A stretch of DNA of 64,000 bases from Cycas panzhihuaensis (GCA_023213395.1 CM041465.1:237405741-237469740); one strand, 5' to 3'. Shown: positions 24,100 to 35,348, counted from the first letter of the stretch. Numbers and translations: made by a program. The notes: generated from the sequence alone by a model not told the origin.

Positions 24100-24450
24100 T
24101 CGCCTCGGCGCAGAGCCTCACTGCTCGGAAGCATAATGTGATGGCAAATGCTGTCAATCAAAGATATGAGTAGCACATGCATATATATATAAAACAATAA
24201 AGAGCGGCACGTGGACCAAGGGCGTAGGCAAGTGTCATGGCGGGACGCGTGGACAAGGGAGACGGGGACGTGGACAACGTAGGGGCTACCTACGTGTCGT
24301 CCGAACATCGACCTGAAACGGAAATAAGCAAGAAGAAAGGGGATGCCCCCCCATTGCCGAAGTGCAACACGAAGTAGGAGGGCATCCAGCAAATAAAGCA
24401 ACCAATCCAACTAACAGCAACCAGAGACTTGGGCACAGGCTGGCCGGGCA
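24100..24450 (-). other. 3' tail of RT-E between extra RNase H and LTR
   Basis: This segment corresponds to RT-H 57057-57384 and RT-G 41139-41500. Shared landmarks are the block translated as GSPYVV, a TATATATA(C/T)A stretch and the GTGAGGCTCT sequence before the polypurine tract. It may hold the remnant of a C-terminal extension of the last ORF (135-codon frame 24003-24410), but this cannot be shown. It is probably needed for plus-strand priming. Confidence 0.5.
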
Positions 24451-24873
24451 AGTCTTAGGGGCGGTCATCTAGAAGAGGGAGGCGACGCTCAAGGATGAGG
24501 CGGACGAGGCTGTTAGCCTCAGCGTTGAGGTGCCTTGGGATATGCTGGATATCCACTGACGAGAAACAAGCCAGGAGAGACCTGGCGGCAGACGCAAGGG
24601 TTCTCAGATGAGGGCATCGCACTTGGTAAACCTATGTGAGATGGGACACCACGACCTGAGAATCGTAAAATAACACAATGGACCCGTGATAGAAATGGAG
24701 AGCATCGGTAAGGGCTTCAATAACGACTGTGTACTCGGCTTCGTTATTGGTAGCCTCAGGAAGAAAGACTCCAGAACGTAAGTAATCGCGTCTAGAGGAT
24801 CGCAAGAATCCACGCAATGGCCAAGGTCCGGGTTGCTACGACTTCCACCATCGGTGAAAACGAGGACAGACAT
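24451..24873 (-). pseudogene. Additional (archaeal-type) RNase H of RT-E
   Basis: The ORF starts ATG at 24873. The first catalytic motif reads VFTDGGSRSNPD, the typical start of the second-type RNase H. After a one-base frameshift near 24830 follow PEATNNEAEYTVVIEAL (catalytic Glu), LFYDSQVVVSHL (second Asp) and HIPRHLNAEANSLVRL near 24520. In the last block sister RT-H keeps Asp (NAKVDSL) and this copy has Asn. The family removes RNA from RNA/DNA hybrids during reverse transcription. Extra RNase H domains of this kind are known in plant Tat elements. Upstream lies TTTGTTTACTGCCAG (24890-24910), a splice-acceptor-like sequence. Confidence 0.8.
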
Positions 24874-25872
24874 GGCCAGATACTAGGCTCTGGCAGTAAA
24901 CAAATAGCGATGCAAGCAAAAATAAAGACTCGAATAGCAAGCGCGAAGCGGGCCGAGAAGGGTAGGAGGACCTAGCAATGAGGTTACCTGAAAACGAGAG
25001 CAAGCAATCAGGGCACTGATTGAGAGTGGGCGGAGAAAAGGCACCCTGGAGTCCCAAAGGGTGCTTTGAGAAGCAAGACATGCCCCCAGATGGGGGAGCA
25101 TTTCCTTTGGGGGTCCCAGGGGCGAAAAAGAGTTGCGAAAATGAGTCCGGAGTAGCGAAACGAGCCAAATGAGTATAAACTCGGGCATGCACGGGAGTAG
25201 CGCGCAAAACGATGAAAAAGGGCCCTGCCAAAAGTACGAAAATGAGGTGCCATAAATGCCCTCGCAAGAGAGGGCAGAAAGGGCATCCATGGAGCACAAT
25301 GGGCGACAGGGCCAGAAGGCAAAGGCTATCAGGGAAATGGTGTGTATCATGTGCGATAGAGACAACATGTATAGTTTACTTTTGTAAATGAATGATTTTT
25401 GTAATATGCTGCAAATGTTTGTATGTTGTAAATATTTGTATGTTGACATGTAAATATGTGAATGTATAAATGTGTACATTTTGTTGTAAAGTTTTGTAAA
25501 TATGCAGGTGTTTCCTTCCATGTATGGCCATATGTCTAACAGGAGCACACACATCCACCGTGAGCAGAGGTGATCGAGAGGTGTGAGGTTAGAAGATAGG
25601 GCGACATGCACGTCTATAGGGGAGCATAGTGGAATATACGAAGGAAACGACAAGCACGAAAAGGGGAGTAACGATACTCCACAGCGTCGTCCTAGTTGGG
25701 GGATGCCCAAATAGGAGGACAAAGGTTCCCAAGAGACACGGGAACGCGGGTTCCGCGGGAGGAACCGGAAGAAAAACTGAAAACCCATCTTAAATTTCCA
25801 TTCTACCCGTGGTTGGGAAGAATGGAGACAATTTAAAATGGTAGTTTAAGCTCATTTCAGAGCATGACGGAG
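24874..25872 (-). other. Spacer between integrase and extra RNase H in RT-E
   Basis: About 1 kb without a convincing gene. The right part (25350-25872) matches RT-H 52834-53350, and the left part (24900-25320) matches RT-H 56060-56530. In RT-H the same two segments are separated by about 2.7 kb containing the antisense PMD-like gene. A low-complexity run rich in TTTGTAAATATG-like units lies at 25380-25510. A 301-codon minus-strand frame (24883-25788) spans the spacer, but its sequence has no domain and is not conserved as protein in sister copies. Confidence 0.7.
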
Positions 25873-27290
25873 AGATCACGTGTAGAACTTCTTGAGGAAT
25901 TTCCCATTGACTGCTTTCTCAAATTCCAAGCCATCTAAGGTGGCGATTCTATATGCGTCGTTATCGAGGCTTTCAAGAACGACGAAGGGGCCTATCCACT
26001 TGGGCCCGAATTTGGCCAAGCGATCGTAAAGATACTCCAATTTGAGGACATGGTCCCCAGGACACAAAGGACAGGCACAAAGTTGTTTATCGTGCGTCCT
26101 TTGCAACCGGGCTTTCGAAGCGAGGTTCGCTTGGTAAGCCGCTAAGCGCTTCTCATCCAGGGCTTCGAGGTCTAGGAGACGAGCTTGGCGAGTAGCCTCC
26201 TCGTCGATGAGGCCTCGAAGGGAAACCTGAAGAGAAGGGACCTCCACTTCCAACGGAAGTATCACTTCAGTTCCGTAGACTAGTGAGAATGGGGTCATCC
26301 CGGTAGCCATTCAGATAGAGGTGCGATAAGCCCATAGAGCGGAAGGGAGCTGGATATGCCAATCTCTCTAAGACTGGGCGACAGTTTTCTTCAAGATGCC
26401 AATGAGCATTTTGTTGAAAGACTCAATTTGCCCGTTGGCTTGGGGGTAATAAGGGGATGACATCTTGTGCGAGATTTTGAATTTCTCACATAATTCGTCC
26501 ATTTCCTTATTACAGAAGGGAGTTCCATTATCCGTAATTAGGACATCTGGAATTCTGAAACGACAAATAATATGCTGGTAGACGAAGGTGACTATCGTCT
26601 TGCCAGGGGTAGTGGACAGGGGGATCGCCTCTGCCTATTTAGTGAAGTATTCGGTAGCGGTTAGGATATATTTATGTTGTGCGGAAGATGGTGGTGATAT
26701 ATCCCCAATAAGGTCTAAACCCCATTGGGAAAAGGGCCACAGAGACACGATCGGGTGCAACGCCTCGGACGGTATGTGAGAGACGTTAGCGTGCTCCTGA
26801 CAACGCCGACATCTAAGGGCACAAGCGTGGGCGTCCTTGAACAAGGATGGCCAGTAATAGCCCATGCGGAGGATCCTTTGGGCCATGGACTGGCCCCCAT
26901 AGTGGCCCCCACAAATGCCATGGTGGCATTCGCGGAGTATTTGGTCCGCTTCGTCAGGAGCGACGCAGTGAGCGTGATCCCATCGAAGATCTCTTGTACA
27001 ACACCCGCCTATGAGGAGGTGTTGCCCTGGCGGTAACCCGGATCGCCGACCTAACTTTGTTGCTAGCTTCAGGGCGATATTCTTACTGAGTCAAATATCG
27101 CACGATGTCGCCATACCACTCGCTGTCGGCGAGTGGGTGAGGAAGAACATCCTGGACGGTCAGAATGGACTCGTCCGGGAAGGAGTCATCAACAGGGGCG
27201 CCGCTCTCGTTGGGAATGGCAGCATCGGCTAACTGTTCCGCTACTATCATTCCCTTCTTCGACTTCCTATTGACGACCTGCAAGTTGAAT
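25873..27290 (-). pseudogene. Integrase of RT-E
   Basis: The zinc-binding HHCC region is seen as ECHHGICGGHYGG and CALRCRRCQEH (about 26950-26800). The catalytic triad is complete: Asp in WGLDLIGDI (26720), Asp in LITDNGTPF (26535) and Glu in GQIESFNK (26425). The C-terminal part (26310-25876) contains DHVLKLEYLYDRLAKFGPKWIGPFVV and ends KFLKKFYT-stop. Stops occur at YFTK-W to TAG and QSQRDW to QS-TAG-RDW. A frameshift lies between 27083 and 26886. Each stop is one transition from the sense codon in a sister copy. No chromodomain is seen after the core. Confidence 0.9.
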
Positions 27291-27292
27291 TC

Positions 27293-28384
27293 CTAGAGTA
27301 GGGCGGCCCAACGTCCTGTCCTACCTGTCAAATCTGAATGGGTAAGTAAGTAACGCAAGGGATCGGATTGGATGATCACCTTGGTCGTATTGCCGAGCAG
27401 GTAATGCCAGAATTTCTTAGTCGCATGGACTAAGGAGAGGCATTCCTTTTCAGCAGGGGGATAGTTTAATTCAGTAGTAATGAGAGTGCGACTGATGAAG
27501 TAAATGGCCCTCTCGGTTCCCAAGTCATCCTCCTGCGCGAGCATTGCGCCCAGGGATTCGTTAGTTGCCGAGGTGTATAAGATGAAGGGCCTATCGAAGC
27601 GAGGAGACGCCAGCGTAGGGGCGGAAACGAGAGCTTCCTTGAGTCCTACGAAGGCCTTTTGGGTCCTGTCCAACCAAACAAAAGGGGCTCCTTTCTTCAA
27701 TAGGTTCGTAAGGGGTTCGGCGTTTATGGAAAAATCTGTCAAAAAATGCCTCAAGAAACCAAGCCTGCTTAGGAACGACTTAATTTGTTGTTGGGTCTTA
27801 GGTGGTGGCATGTCAAGGATCGCCTTGACTTTTTCTGGATCGATTTGGATTCCTTGTTGAAACACGAGGAAACCAAGGAGTTTACTGAAATGTGCAAACA
27901 CGCATTTCAGCGGGTTTAAACTAACGTAGTACTTGCAGCATCTTGCGAAGATGGCACACAAGTCGGAAAGATGATGGGCTCTGGAATGGGAAAGGACCAT
28001 CATGTCGTCCATGAAGACCTCCATCGTATTGTTGATGAGGTCGTGAAAGATAAAATGCATGGATCTTTGATAAGTAGCCCCTGCATTTTTGAGACCAAAG
28101 GGCATTGCTTTGTAGGCAAAGGTACCCCACGGCGTCGTGAAGGCCGTCTTATGATGGTCTTCGGGAGAGATCTGGATCTGGTTATAGCCAGAGAAGCCGT
28201 CCATCGTGACATAACCCGAATCCGGTAGTGCAATCGATTATTTGATCGATGAAAGGGAGAGGAAAGTTGTCCTTAGGACAAGCGTTATTTATGTTGCGAA
28301 AATCGACACAAATCTTAATGGTCCCGTTCTTTTAGCAACGGACGATATTCGATACCCACTTGGTGTCGATGGAGGAAATAAGTC
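27293..28384 (-). pseudogene. Reverse transcriptase and degenerate first RNase H of RT-E
   Basis: The ORF at 28204-27293 (303 codons) starts inside RT at MDGFSGYNQI. It contains TTPWGTFAYKAMPFGLKNAGATYQR (residues 23-47) and the catalytic box EVFMDDMMV (62-70). The connection domain follows, then the first RNase H (about 206-282). Here the usual Asp of the D-A-S type motif is absent (LYTSATNESLG), while the Glu (AEKECLSLV) and IIQSDPL remain. The N-terminal RT part (28205-28384) is broken by small indels. Loss of the first Asp in the original RNase H, with an extra RNase H elsewhere, is a known pattern in dual-RNase-H retroelements. Confidence 0.9.
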
Positions 28385-29989
28385 TCACTTCCAGAAGCTT
28401 CTCAACTTCCATCTTAACGGCAATTTGAAAGCTTGGTGAAGGGACGCCGCTCGACGCACGGGGCGAGCGTCAGGAAAGTTCGTAAGGTTGTGCGTAACGA
28501 TGGAGGGGTCAATGCCCTTCATGTTCGAGTATTCCCATGCGAACACATCGTGGAATTCCTGGAACAGGAGGGTGTATTCCCTCACCTCGTCAGGGGTGCA
28601 TTGCGCTCCTACCTTAATGACCTTGCCTGGGGCAGGGACTATGTCCTGGGTTGCCCCCATGCACATGGCATTCCCCTCCTCGAAATGAAGGGGGGCAAGA
28701 TCAACTGGAAGGGAGGAAACGGAAGAGGGGACTGGGTCGGCTAATGTGGACCCAATCGCTAAGACCTTATGGTGGCCAAGCTTGTGGTGACCAGGAGGCA
28801 AACTCGACATGGAACCTGCTATGTGTTCTAGCAAAGCCTCGTCGTCTTCGAAGTAGTCTACCCCATCGATGGCCTGACTTCGAATGGGCGAGGCGAGGGA
28901 TGGCGCAGGAGCGATAGGACCGATATGGCCTGAAGACTGCCCGTCACCTGCGACGGACTCCAAAGGAGAGTCAAGGAGAGGTCCCTCATAAAAAGCAAGA
29001 GGGAAACTCTCAACATCGTCACCTACGGGAGGCGACGGGGTGGAAGTGCCAGGAACGTGATGATCAACATGCGCAATGTCATGTGACATGTGAAAGTGAC
29101 CCGGCTCTACAACAAAAGAGGTCCTAGGAGGGAGCCTAGGGCTAGGAAGACGCCCCACACTGGTGCGTAGGAACGAGACTGGGTGGGGATGGTCCTCATC
29201 CTCACTATGGGATCCGTCATCATCAAACACGGCAACATGCCCATAGCTCCCGACACCAATAGGAGCAAAACGCGTCAAGCTAGGAGAAGAAGACTCAGGA
29301 CTCTCTTCTTGGTAAGAGGAATCAAGGATTCCAATGGAGCAAGCTAAGGCATGGTCAGAAGGGCATTTGTTTCCCTTCGTATGGCCATGGCTTGCCTGGG
29401 CAGGAGGCCTAGCTGGTTTGGCAAGCAATCGCTCGCAGAGGATAACTTTCATTTGCCCATTATGGACAAATTTAAGTTGCCCCCAATAGATGGAACACAC
29501 GGCTCCCATTTGGTCAAGCCATGGTCGACCCAGAAGTAGGTTGTAATCAACATCGACATCAAGGACAACGATGTCGTTAACGACAGTCTTGTCCTCGAGG
29601 GTAAGGGGTATCGAGACAGATCCTAAGGGGGTCTTCTTGGTACCGTCATAACCCTGACAACGCCATGGAACAGGTTCCAAGGCAGAAACGCTGAGCTCTT
29701 GCATAACGCGCAAGGGCATGGCGTTGACGGAGGAACCGTTGTCCACGATGGTTCTCCGTAACATGCAATCGGGAGTATCTATGGTAATGGTGAAAGGGAA
29801 GTTCCATTGGCGTTCCCTTCCACTGGATGCGGGAAGATCTCTGGGATCGAAGGAGATAATGGGTTGACCGCTTGGGGTCATACCCAAGGCATGAACGGAC
29901 GCTTCATTCGATCCAAGAGCTTCCAAGAGGAGCACTCGTTGCTTCGGGTAACTTCTCAAGACATCCATGATGGACATCCCGATGGCCAT
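28385..29989 (-). CDS. Protease, linker and RT N-terminus of RT-E (534-codon ORF)
   Basis: The longest open frame in the window. The listed ATG is internal to the polyprotein: the same frame continues upstream to 30514 with a stop at 30140. The aspartic protease has RRTIVDNGSSVNAMPL at residues 78-93 and YNLLLGRPWLDQ at 149-160. A long Ser/Pro/Asp-rich linker (about 200-440) follows. The RT entry block is FHDVFAWEYSNMKGIDPSIVTH near 475-500, and the frame is lost at LPLRWKLRSFWK. The same order and linker occur in RT-A and RT-H. As an isolated ORF it would not make a working polyprotein. Confidence 0.85.
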   Translation of the reverse strand: MAIGMSIMDVLRSYPKQRVLLLEALGSNEASVHALGMTPSGQPIISFDPRDLPASSGRERQWNFPFTITIDTPDCMLRRTIVDNGSSVNAMPLRVMQELSVSALEPVPWRCQGYDGTKKTPLGSVSIPLTLEDKTVVNDIVVLDVDVDYNLLLGRPWLDQMGAVCSIYWGQLKFVHNGQMKVILCERLLAKPARPPAQASHGHTKGNKCPSDHALACSIGILDSSYQEESPESSSPSLTRFAPIGVGSYGHVAVFDDDGSHSEDEDHPHPVSFLRTSVGRLPSPRLPPRTSFVVEPGHFHMSHDIAHVDHHVPGTSTPSPPVGDDVESFPLAFYEGPLLDSPLESVAGDGQSSGHIGPIAPAPSLASPIRSQAIDGVDYFEDDEALLEHIAGSMSSLPPGHHKLGHHKVLAIGSTLADPVPSSVSSLPVDLAPLHFEEGNAMCMGATQDIVPAPGKVIKVGAQCTPDEVREYTLLFQEFHDVFAWEYSNMKGIDPSIVTHNLTNFPDARPVRRAASLHQAFKLPLRWKLRSFWK

Positions 29990-30139
29990 GGTAAGAAGCT
30001 CTTCGACTACGGAGAAAGGCTTACCCCTCCCTGTGGGTTGGGTAAGGGCTCTCCTAAAGTCGAATCGCCCAAGGCGTACGGGAATAGTCTTGGGAAGTGT
30101 AGGAATTTCCGGAGGAGTGGCTTCCAGAGGATGATCGAG

Positions 30140-32600
30140 CTACGAGGTAGACGCGGAGGCACCTGTTGCCTCCTTCGCGGCTTGAGACTGGGTTAACACG
30201 TAAAGAGGAGTGGTCTCGAGCATTTGGATCACCTTCTTTCCCTTGTTATGGGACTGCGAAGGTGATGGAGCACGGCGGTCAGGGGATCGCGAAGGGGAAG
30301 GCGACCTCTGCACACCCTTCCCTCTACCACGCAAAGGGTGGGGATCAGGAGACCTATCCCGATTTTGGCTGTTCCTTTGCTGGACGTCGCGACCCCGTTC
30401 CCCATGTTTGGGGAACGGGTCTCTATGAATGGGCAGATCGAGGTTAGGCCTCGATGTCCGCCTAGGGGACGAGTCGCGCGGCGGGGCGTCGCGTGGTCTT
30501 GTGCTGCCCAGCAATGCGAATCGTCATGGAAACATTCTCCGTAGATGGAGCACCACCTCTTCTCAAGGGGAGGATCGGTCCTCCTTGCTTGAGAAGACTG
30601 GGTGTTACCCCCTTTGGGGGGCATCGCACGAGAAGTCTGCTAGACAGGTTTATGGGAGGTTGGTGATGAAGGAGGTTGGAGTTTTAACTCCTTCATAGTG
30701 CGCTCGAATGAGCGAATGGCAGAGGTAAGGGGATCTAGGGTCCTCTCAGTCAGATGAGAGGTGGACCTAGCGGGCTGCGAAGGTTTGGTCTCCTTCACTG
30801 GAGGAGGCGCCTCGCGACGTTGCGAGGGCCTAGGAGGTTTCTTAAGTCCCGCTTGGATCTCAATGGCCTCCAAAGCTAAACACCTCGTGATGGCGGAGTC
30901 ACACGTGGTCACCCCCATCTTGAGGACTTCCACGTGCACTTCGGGGCGAAGTGCATTGACAAAGAGATCCCTCTTCAACTCCTCAGGCAACGTGGCCTTG
31001 GTGGAGTGAAGAAGATCGTGAAAGCGTCGCACAAAGTCACGGTTCATCTCATCGTGACCTTGTTTAAGCGACAGAAGTGCCTTCATTCCACTTTCGAATG
31101 GGCAGGCTACGTCAAAATAGTTGACGAACTCGTCCACGAGTTGCTGGAATGAGGAGATCGAATGGGCAGGAAGGCAGTAAAACCACTTGAGGGCATCGCC
31201 CTGCAAGGACCGCGGGAATAGCTTCATAAGGATATGGTCGTAAGCCTAATAATCGATGCACACCATAGAGAAGCTGTATACATGCTCGGTTGGGTCTTGC
31301 GATGAAGTCCCATCGAATTTGGGAACTTCAAGGGGGTGAGGCGGCAGGTTAGTCCTTAGCGCCTTCTCCCAAGGAGGGATAGGTTTACCACCCTCATCCA
31401 TTCCTTTGTCGGTTGTCGATCCATTAGCCCAAGCAAGTAAACCTATCCCTCCTTGGGAAGTAAACCTATCCCTCCTTGGGAGAAGGCCCCTTGGGCTAAT
31501 GGATCGACAACCGATAAAGGAATGGATGGGGGTGGTAAACCTATCCCTCCTTGGGAGAAGGCCCCTTGTTGGAAAGGGGGCTGTGGGTAAAAGCTCTGAA
31601 AAGGAGGTATACTCCCTTGCGATGACGCTGCAACGGGAGTCACACTGGACGACGGAAACGGGGGATGGGGGACTGGGTTTTGCCCATATGGGCCACTCGT
31701 AGGTGGCGCAACCCCATATGGGTGCAACGGTTCCACCCCGTAGACAGGGAGATGGCTTCCCTTGCCTTGCCCCCAAGGTTGAGAAGTGTAACCTGGGGGC
31801 ACGTAAAGAGAAGGACCACCAATCGGGTTTTGGACATATATAGGAGTGGGTCCTACATGGCTAACGGCGGTGGCACTAGTAGGATCTTGAGGCCTACTAG
31901 GGAACGCATGTGTCACGTTCGGAGGTGGCGCGTGTGTTTGGCTTGGGCATGGCATGTTAACCCCAAGCTGAGGAAAAGACACACCACGAACGGGCCCTGA
32001 GGAAGTAGGACCACGGCTAGAAATAGGCAGCGCAACACCTGCCATGGGAGCCAGGGTAGACACGGCATAGGACGTGTGCGCGCGGGTAGAAGCATCGATC
32101 ACTGTAGATGACGCAGGCAGGGACGAAGAAGACGCTACATTGCGCAGCAATTCCTCAAACCATCTAGGAGGCGGTTGGCGGCGAACTGCTCGAAAGTACT
32201 CGCCAAGCGCCTCGACCGCGTCGGCGGGAGGGGTATCCTCATAGCCATACGAGGTCGAAGGGACTTCGAAAGTAGGGGATCTTTCGGGGCGCCCCTCGTA
32301 AGGCTCGCCAGTGGGGTGGTGAGTCTCGTGAGGGACCGAATCTTTCGCTGCTTGAGCGGAAGGCTGAAAGTCATCCAGGTAGAAATGGTCATCTGGGTAG
32401 TAGATGGAATCATCGCTCTCATGAGCAGATTCCGAAACAGATGAAGGGAACTCTTGAGTTCCTGAAGCCATAGGATGGTAGGCCCAATCGGACGGGTAAC
32501 CTTCCATTGTTGAATCGAGGTTCGACGACGGAAGGGAACGAGACGATTGGTCTTCTAACAACGGCGGCAAGCCTCGCAGGCGACGCGAGAAACGTCGCAT
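30140..32600 (-). pseudogene. gag of RT-E, internally rearranged
   Basis: The ATG at 32600 starts MRRFSRRLRGLPPLLED, conserved in RT-A. The first ORF runs to 31443 (385 codons). It is acidic, then rich in Pro/Tyr/Ser/Gln (GYTSQPWGQGKGSHLPVYG). At 31361-31562 a 73-bp inverted repeat replaces the normal sequence and shifts the frame. The capsid core continues in another frame (31776-31246 and 31227-30640), separated by a TGG-to-TAG stop in CIDYWAYDH. The core has DEFVNYFDVACPFESGMKALL and HDEMNRDFVRRFHDLLHS. The Cys/His block WCSIYGECFHDDSHC (about 30540) is followed by a one-base shift near 30505. Particle protein, not functional here. Confidence 0.88.
31361..31562. repeat. 73-bp inverted repeat inside RT-E gag
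   Basis: The left arm 31361-31433 and right arm 31490-31562 are reverse complements with 2 mismatches in 73 positions. They are separated by 56 nt that hold two direct copies of a segment of the arm (AGTAAACCTATCCCTCC). RT-H (47215-47290) and RT-A have a single, non-inverted version. The structure could fold into a long hairpin and breaks the gag frame. Confidence 0.95.
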
Positions 32601-32770
32601 GCAACGCCTTCGCGAGCATCGTTAGGAGAAGCAAAAAGGAAAGGCAGGAAAGTAATGCAAACACATTGGGGGCTGCCTGGCGAAAACAGGATGCGAACCT
32701 ACCTAGAGGCAAGAACACCAACAAGAGGGAAGCGGTTAGCTCCCTTCTTGGCGGTCCCAGATGGTCGCCA
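32601..32770 (-). promoter_or_regulatory. Leader and primer-binding site of RT-E
   Basis: Immediately after the 5' LTR end (CATTTCA) the minus strand reads TGGCGACCATCTGGGACC (32770-32753). TGGCGAC fits the complement of a tRNA ending GTCGCCA, as I recall for plant tRNA-Arg, but the next bases do not match that tRNA well, so the primer is not certain. About 90 nt downstream is the family block GGCAGCCCCCAATG (around 32667-32680). Confidence 0.7.
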
Positions 32771-35343
32771 TGAAATGCTCCTGAGGCGGTGATCCTACGT
32801 CTAGCAAAGGGATATAAAACACCACACTGACTAGGCTAAGCAGCGAGGATCTCACCTCGCAGGATGTCTATGTCTTGGGAGCGCCTTGAGGTTTGCAGGT
32901 GCTGGTTGCTTCTACGTAGCCGTGCAAAACGAGGCCTTCCTACCCTTCGGATGGCCGGGAAGGAAAGGGAAACCTCGCGCGTTGCGGCTTCCCAAGGTAA
33001 TGAGAAGGCAACGAGGGGGGGCAACAAATCTAACGTGCAATCGATATGAAGCAATGTGTAGCTGAGGGGTATAACATAAACGAGCCTTTTACTCTTATGC
33101 TATGTGAAGTAAAGAAACAGTGCGAGGAAGTAAATATAAAATAAAAGATTCTTTCCCTTTTTCTTTATGTTCCCTTATCTTTGCTTATCTATTACGATAA
33201 ACGCAAAAAGATAAAAAGATGCGTAAAAAGGAAATACGAAAGAAATGCGAAGAATACCTGGATCTGGCGGTTCAGGTCAAAGTACGATTGATCTCGCGTT
33301 GTTTTCGCTCCCTCCTTCTCCTTTCTCCACGCACGTGACGTTGATTGACGGTGATAAGGGGGTTCACTTACCTCCCCGTGAGCATGCGAAATCAAATGAA
33401 ATGAAAGGACGAAAAGGAAACACAAAACTAAAGGAGAGAAAGTACCATGAGTGAGCTAACTGGTAATGGGTTCGCTCCACGTGCTACCTCCACCAATGCG
33501 ATCCTGCAAGAGAACACAAAGAGTACCTTCCTCTCGAGGGAGAGGCTACAAAATATACAAGGAGATATATGTGTATGAACTGCAAACTGAAATCAACTTA
33601 GCTAATCAAACTAAGCTATATGTCAAAATGTAGCAAAACGGAAACGAGAGCATATGAGGTACTTCTACACTACCAAGTGCCACAAACACACGAAGTGGAA
33701 CTGAGTATAGCCTCAGGATGGCTAACTCACCCACGAGAGGTCTCTAAAGGGGCCCGGGAAAGGAATGTCGGGTGGTAACAAAGGTGGATGCGGGTTGTCT
33801 CAAACCTGCGACACTCGACACAATCTCCTAAACTCCTTCGACCTGTTCCTTAGGACAGCGTGTATCGTAAGGGGAAGAGGGCAAGGGACGGAACCCTTGG
33901 GGAGAAGGACGGCAATGGGGGATGGAATCCCGCCTATCTCCCTCAAATCCTCATGTATGCTCCCTTTCTCTAGCTGACTGAGGAAAGAATGGAAGAAGAC
34001 TTGGAGAAAATGAGGAAATCCAAAGAGAAAACCGGGAAAATGGATTCAGGTCAAGGTGGCACTAAGGGGCGGCTATGGCCAATGGTAGCTACTTTCATTC
34101 AAGGAGTAAAAGCAAGGGGAAAGAAGAGGTAGAATGCTTGACAATAAATATAAGAGACATGCAAGTATGTCCAAGGGTTTTGCAAGCAAAAAGCAAAGGA
34201 AATACAAGTAAAAGGAAGAAGAAATACAAGAAAATACAAAAAAAGTAAGTAAAGCTAAGGGGTACCTTCTGTAGAGAGGTCATGCATGCCTCCTACCACT
34301 AGGGACAGCAGCAATAGAGGTCAAATGAAGACTGATCATGAGTGTTCCCTGCTACAAAGTAGATGGAAGAAGCCCTTTGTGAAGTTGGGGATGTGAAGTA
34401 AGTCTTTGGGGCAACTTCTTGGTTGAAGAAGTCCCCTGAATCTTTGTGTAGCTGCAAGAGGAAAAGAGCTGGTTGTGGAGAGTAGTAAGGGGCAACAATG
34501 GCCCTGTAAAATCTACTGGTGGCAGCCTTGTCCTTCCTCCTCAGTTGTTGTGCCTGAACTTCTTTGATTTCTGTGTCTTCTCTTGTCTTTTGTGGAGAGT
34601 TTTTTCTTAGAAATCTTAGAAAATGAGCTCAAGAATGATGCAAATGAATAAAAAAAATCCTTTTCTCTTGTTCACAGTAAGTGAACATTGGGGACGCTAG
34701 CGCCCAATCGCACGGAGCCATGCCAGCGATTACGTGAAAAACGCGAAGCATCACGTGGTTCTCTTTTAAATTTCGAGCATTAAATCACGGTAAACTCTGT
34801 GGTACCGGTGCAAATTCTGTGGTACCACTTAGTTTACCGCGGTATCAACCTGAAACTAAAAAAAAAGAGAAAAAACAAATAGAAAAATCAGGTTTTGAGG
34901 CAAGAACAAAGACTAAACATGAATTACATCAGTTTGGGGGAAGGCCGTGCAAAGGGCAAGTACCCAAAACGATGCAAAGAGCCCTAACTAAGGGTTAGAC
35001 CGGACTTAGGAAGGACTGCAACATAAGCGACATGTTGTAACAAGAACAAACAAGCTGGCAGAAATAATCCCGGGAGACTGTGGAGACATCGTGAGTGGCT
35101 GTATGCCATATGGGGTGTCGCATTCGCTGAGGAATGCCCCCGCTGTGAGTCGTCATAGGCTGAAGGCATGCCGTGAGGCACATGCATTATGAGCAGGCAG
35201 ACAAACAAATGCATGTAGGCAGGCATACGTCAATCAAACTACTCTAAATTACCTTAATTAACATAGGTAAGAAAAGTGAGAAGATATACCTGAACAAACA
35301 TGTACCGATGCGTCCCGAGTCCATTCCCAATAGCTGGGAAACA
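32771..35343 (-). repeat. 5' LTR of RT-E
   Basis: This pairs with 21526-24099. On the minus strand it starts TGTTTCCCAGCTATTGGG and ends GAGCATTTCA next to the PBS. The GGTAC block lies at 34788-34850 and includes TGTGGTACCGGTGC and TGTGGTACCACTTAG. The block TAGCCTCAGGATGGCTA lies at 33708-33724. It would carry the element's promoter; I did not find a strong TATA box. The ORFs in it (for example 33192-33454) have no recognisable domain. Confidence 0.93.
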
Positions 35344-35348
35344 ATAGC
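35344..35348. repeat. Target-site duplication of RT-E (right copy)
   Basis: ATAGC follows the LTR end GGGAAACA and equals 21521-21525. Confidence 0.95.

Larger units (their letters stand above)
21526..35343 (-). mobile_element. RT-E: complete Ty3/gypsy Tat-like element without the antisense gene
   Basis: This 13.8 kb element is bounded by two LTRs of about 2.57 kb and a perfect 5-bp target duplication. Order on the minus strand: 5' LTR, PBS, leader, gag, protease, RT, first RNase H, integrase, about 1 kb spacer, extra RNase H, tail and 3' LTR. It is the best preserved copy in the window. It has the longest open frames, many intact CpG sites and closely similar LTRs. It is still disabled by a gag rearrangement, several frameshifts and stops. 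Unlike RT-A, RT-G and RT-H, it has no PMD-like antisense gene between integrase and the extra RNase H. Confidence 0.95.

Noticed and set aside
24883-25788. 301-codon minus-strand ORF in RT-E spacer
   Set aside because: It has no domain, is very rich in Ser/Leu/Cys/His/Tyr, and includes a low-complexity AT run. The aligned segments of RT-H and RT-G do not keep the frame. Best explained as a chance frame.
28433-30698. Several plus-strand ORFs of 60-130 codons across RT-E gag/protease
   Set aside because: All are antisense shadows of the well-supported minus-strand polyprotein.
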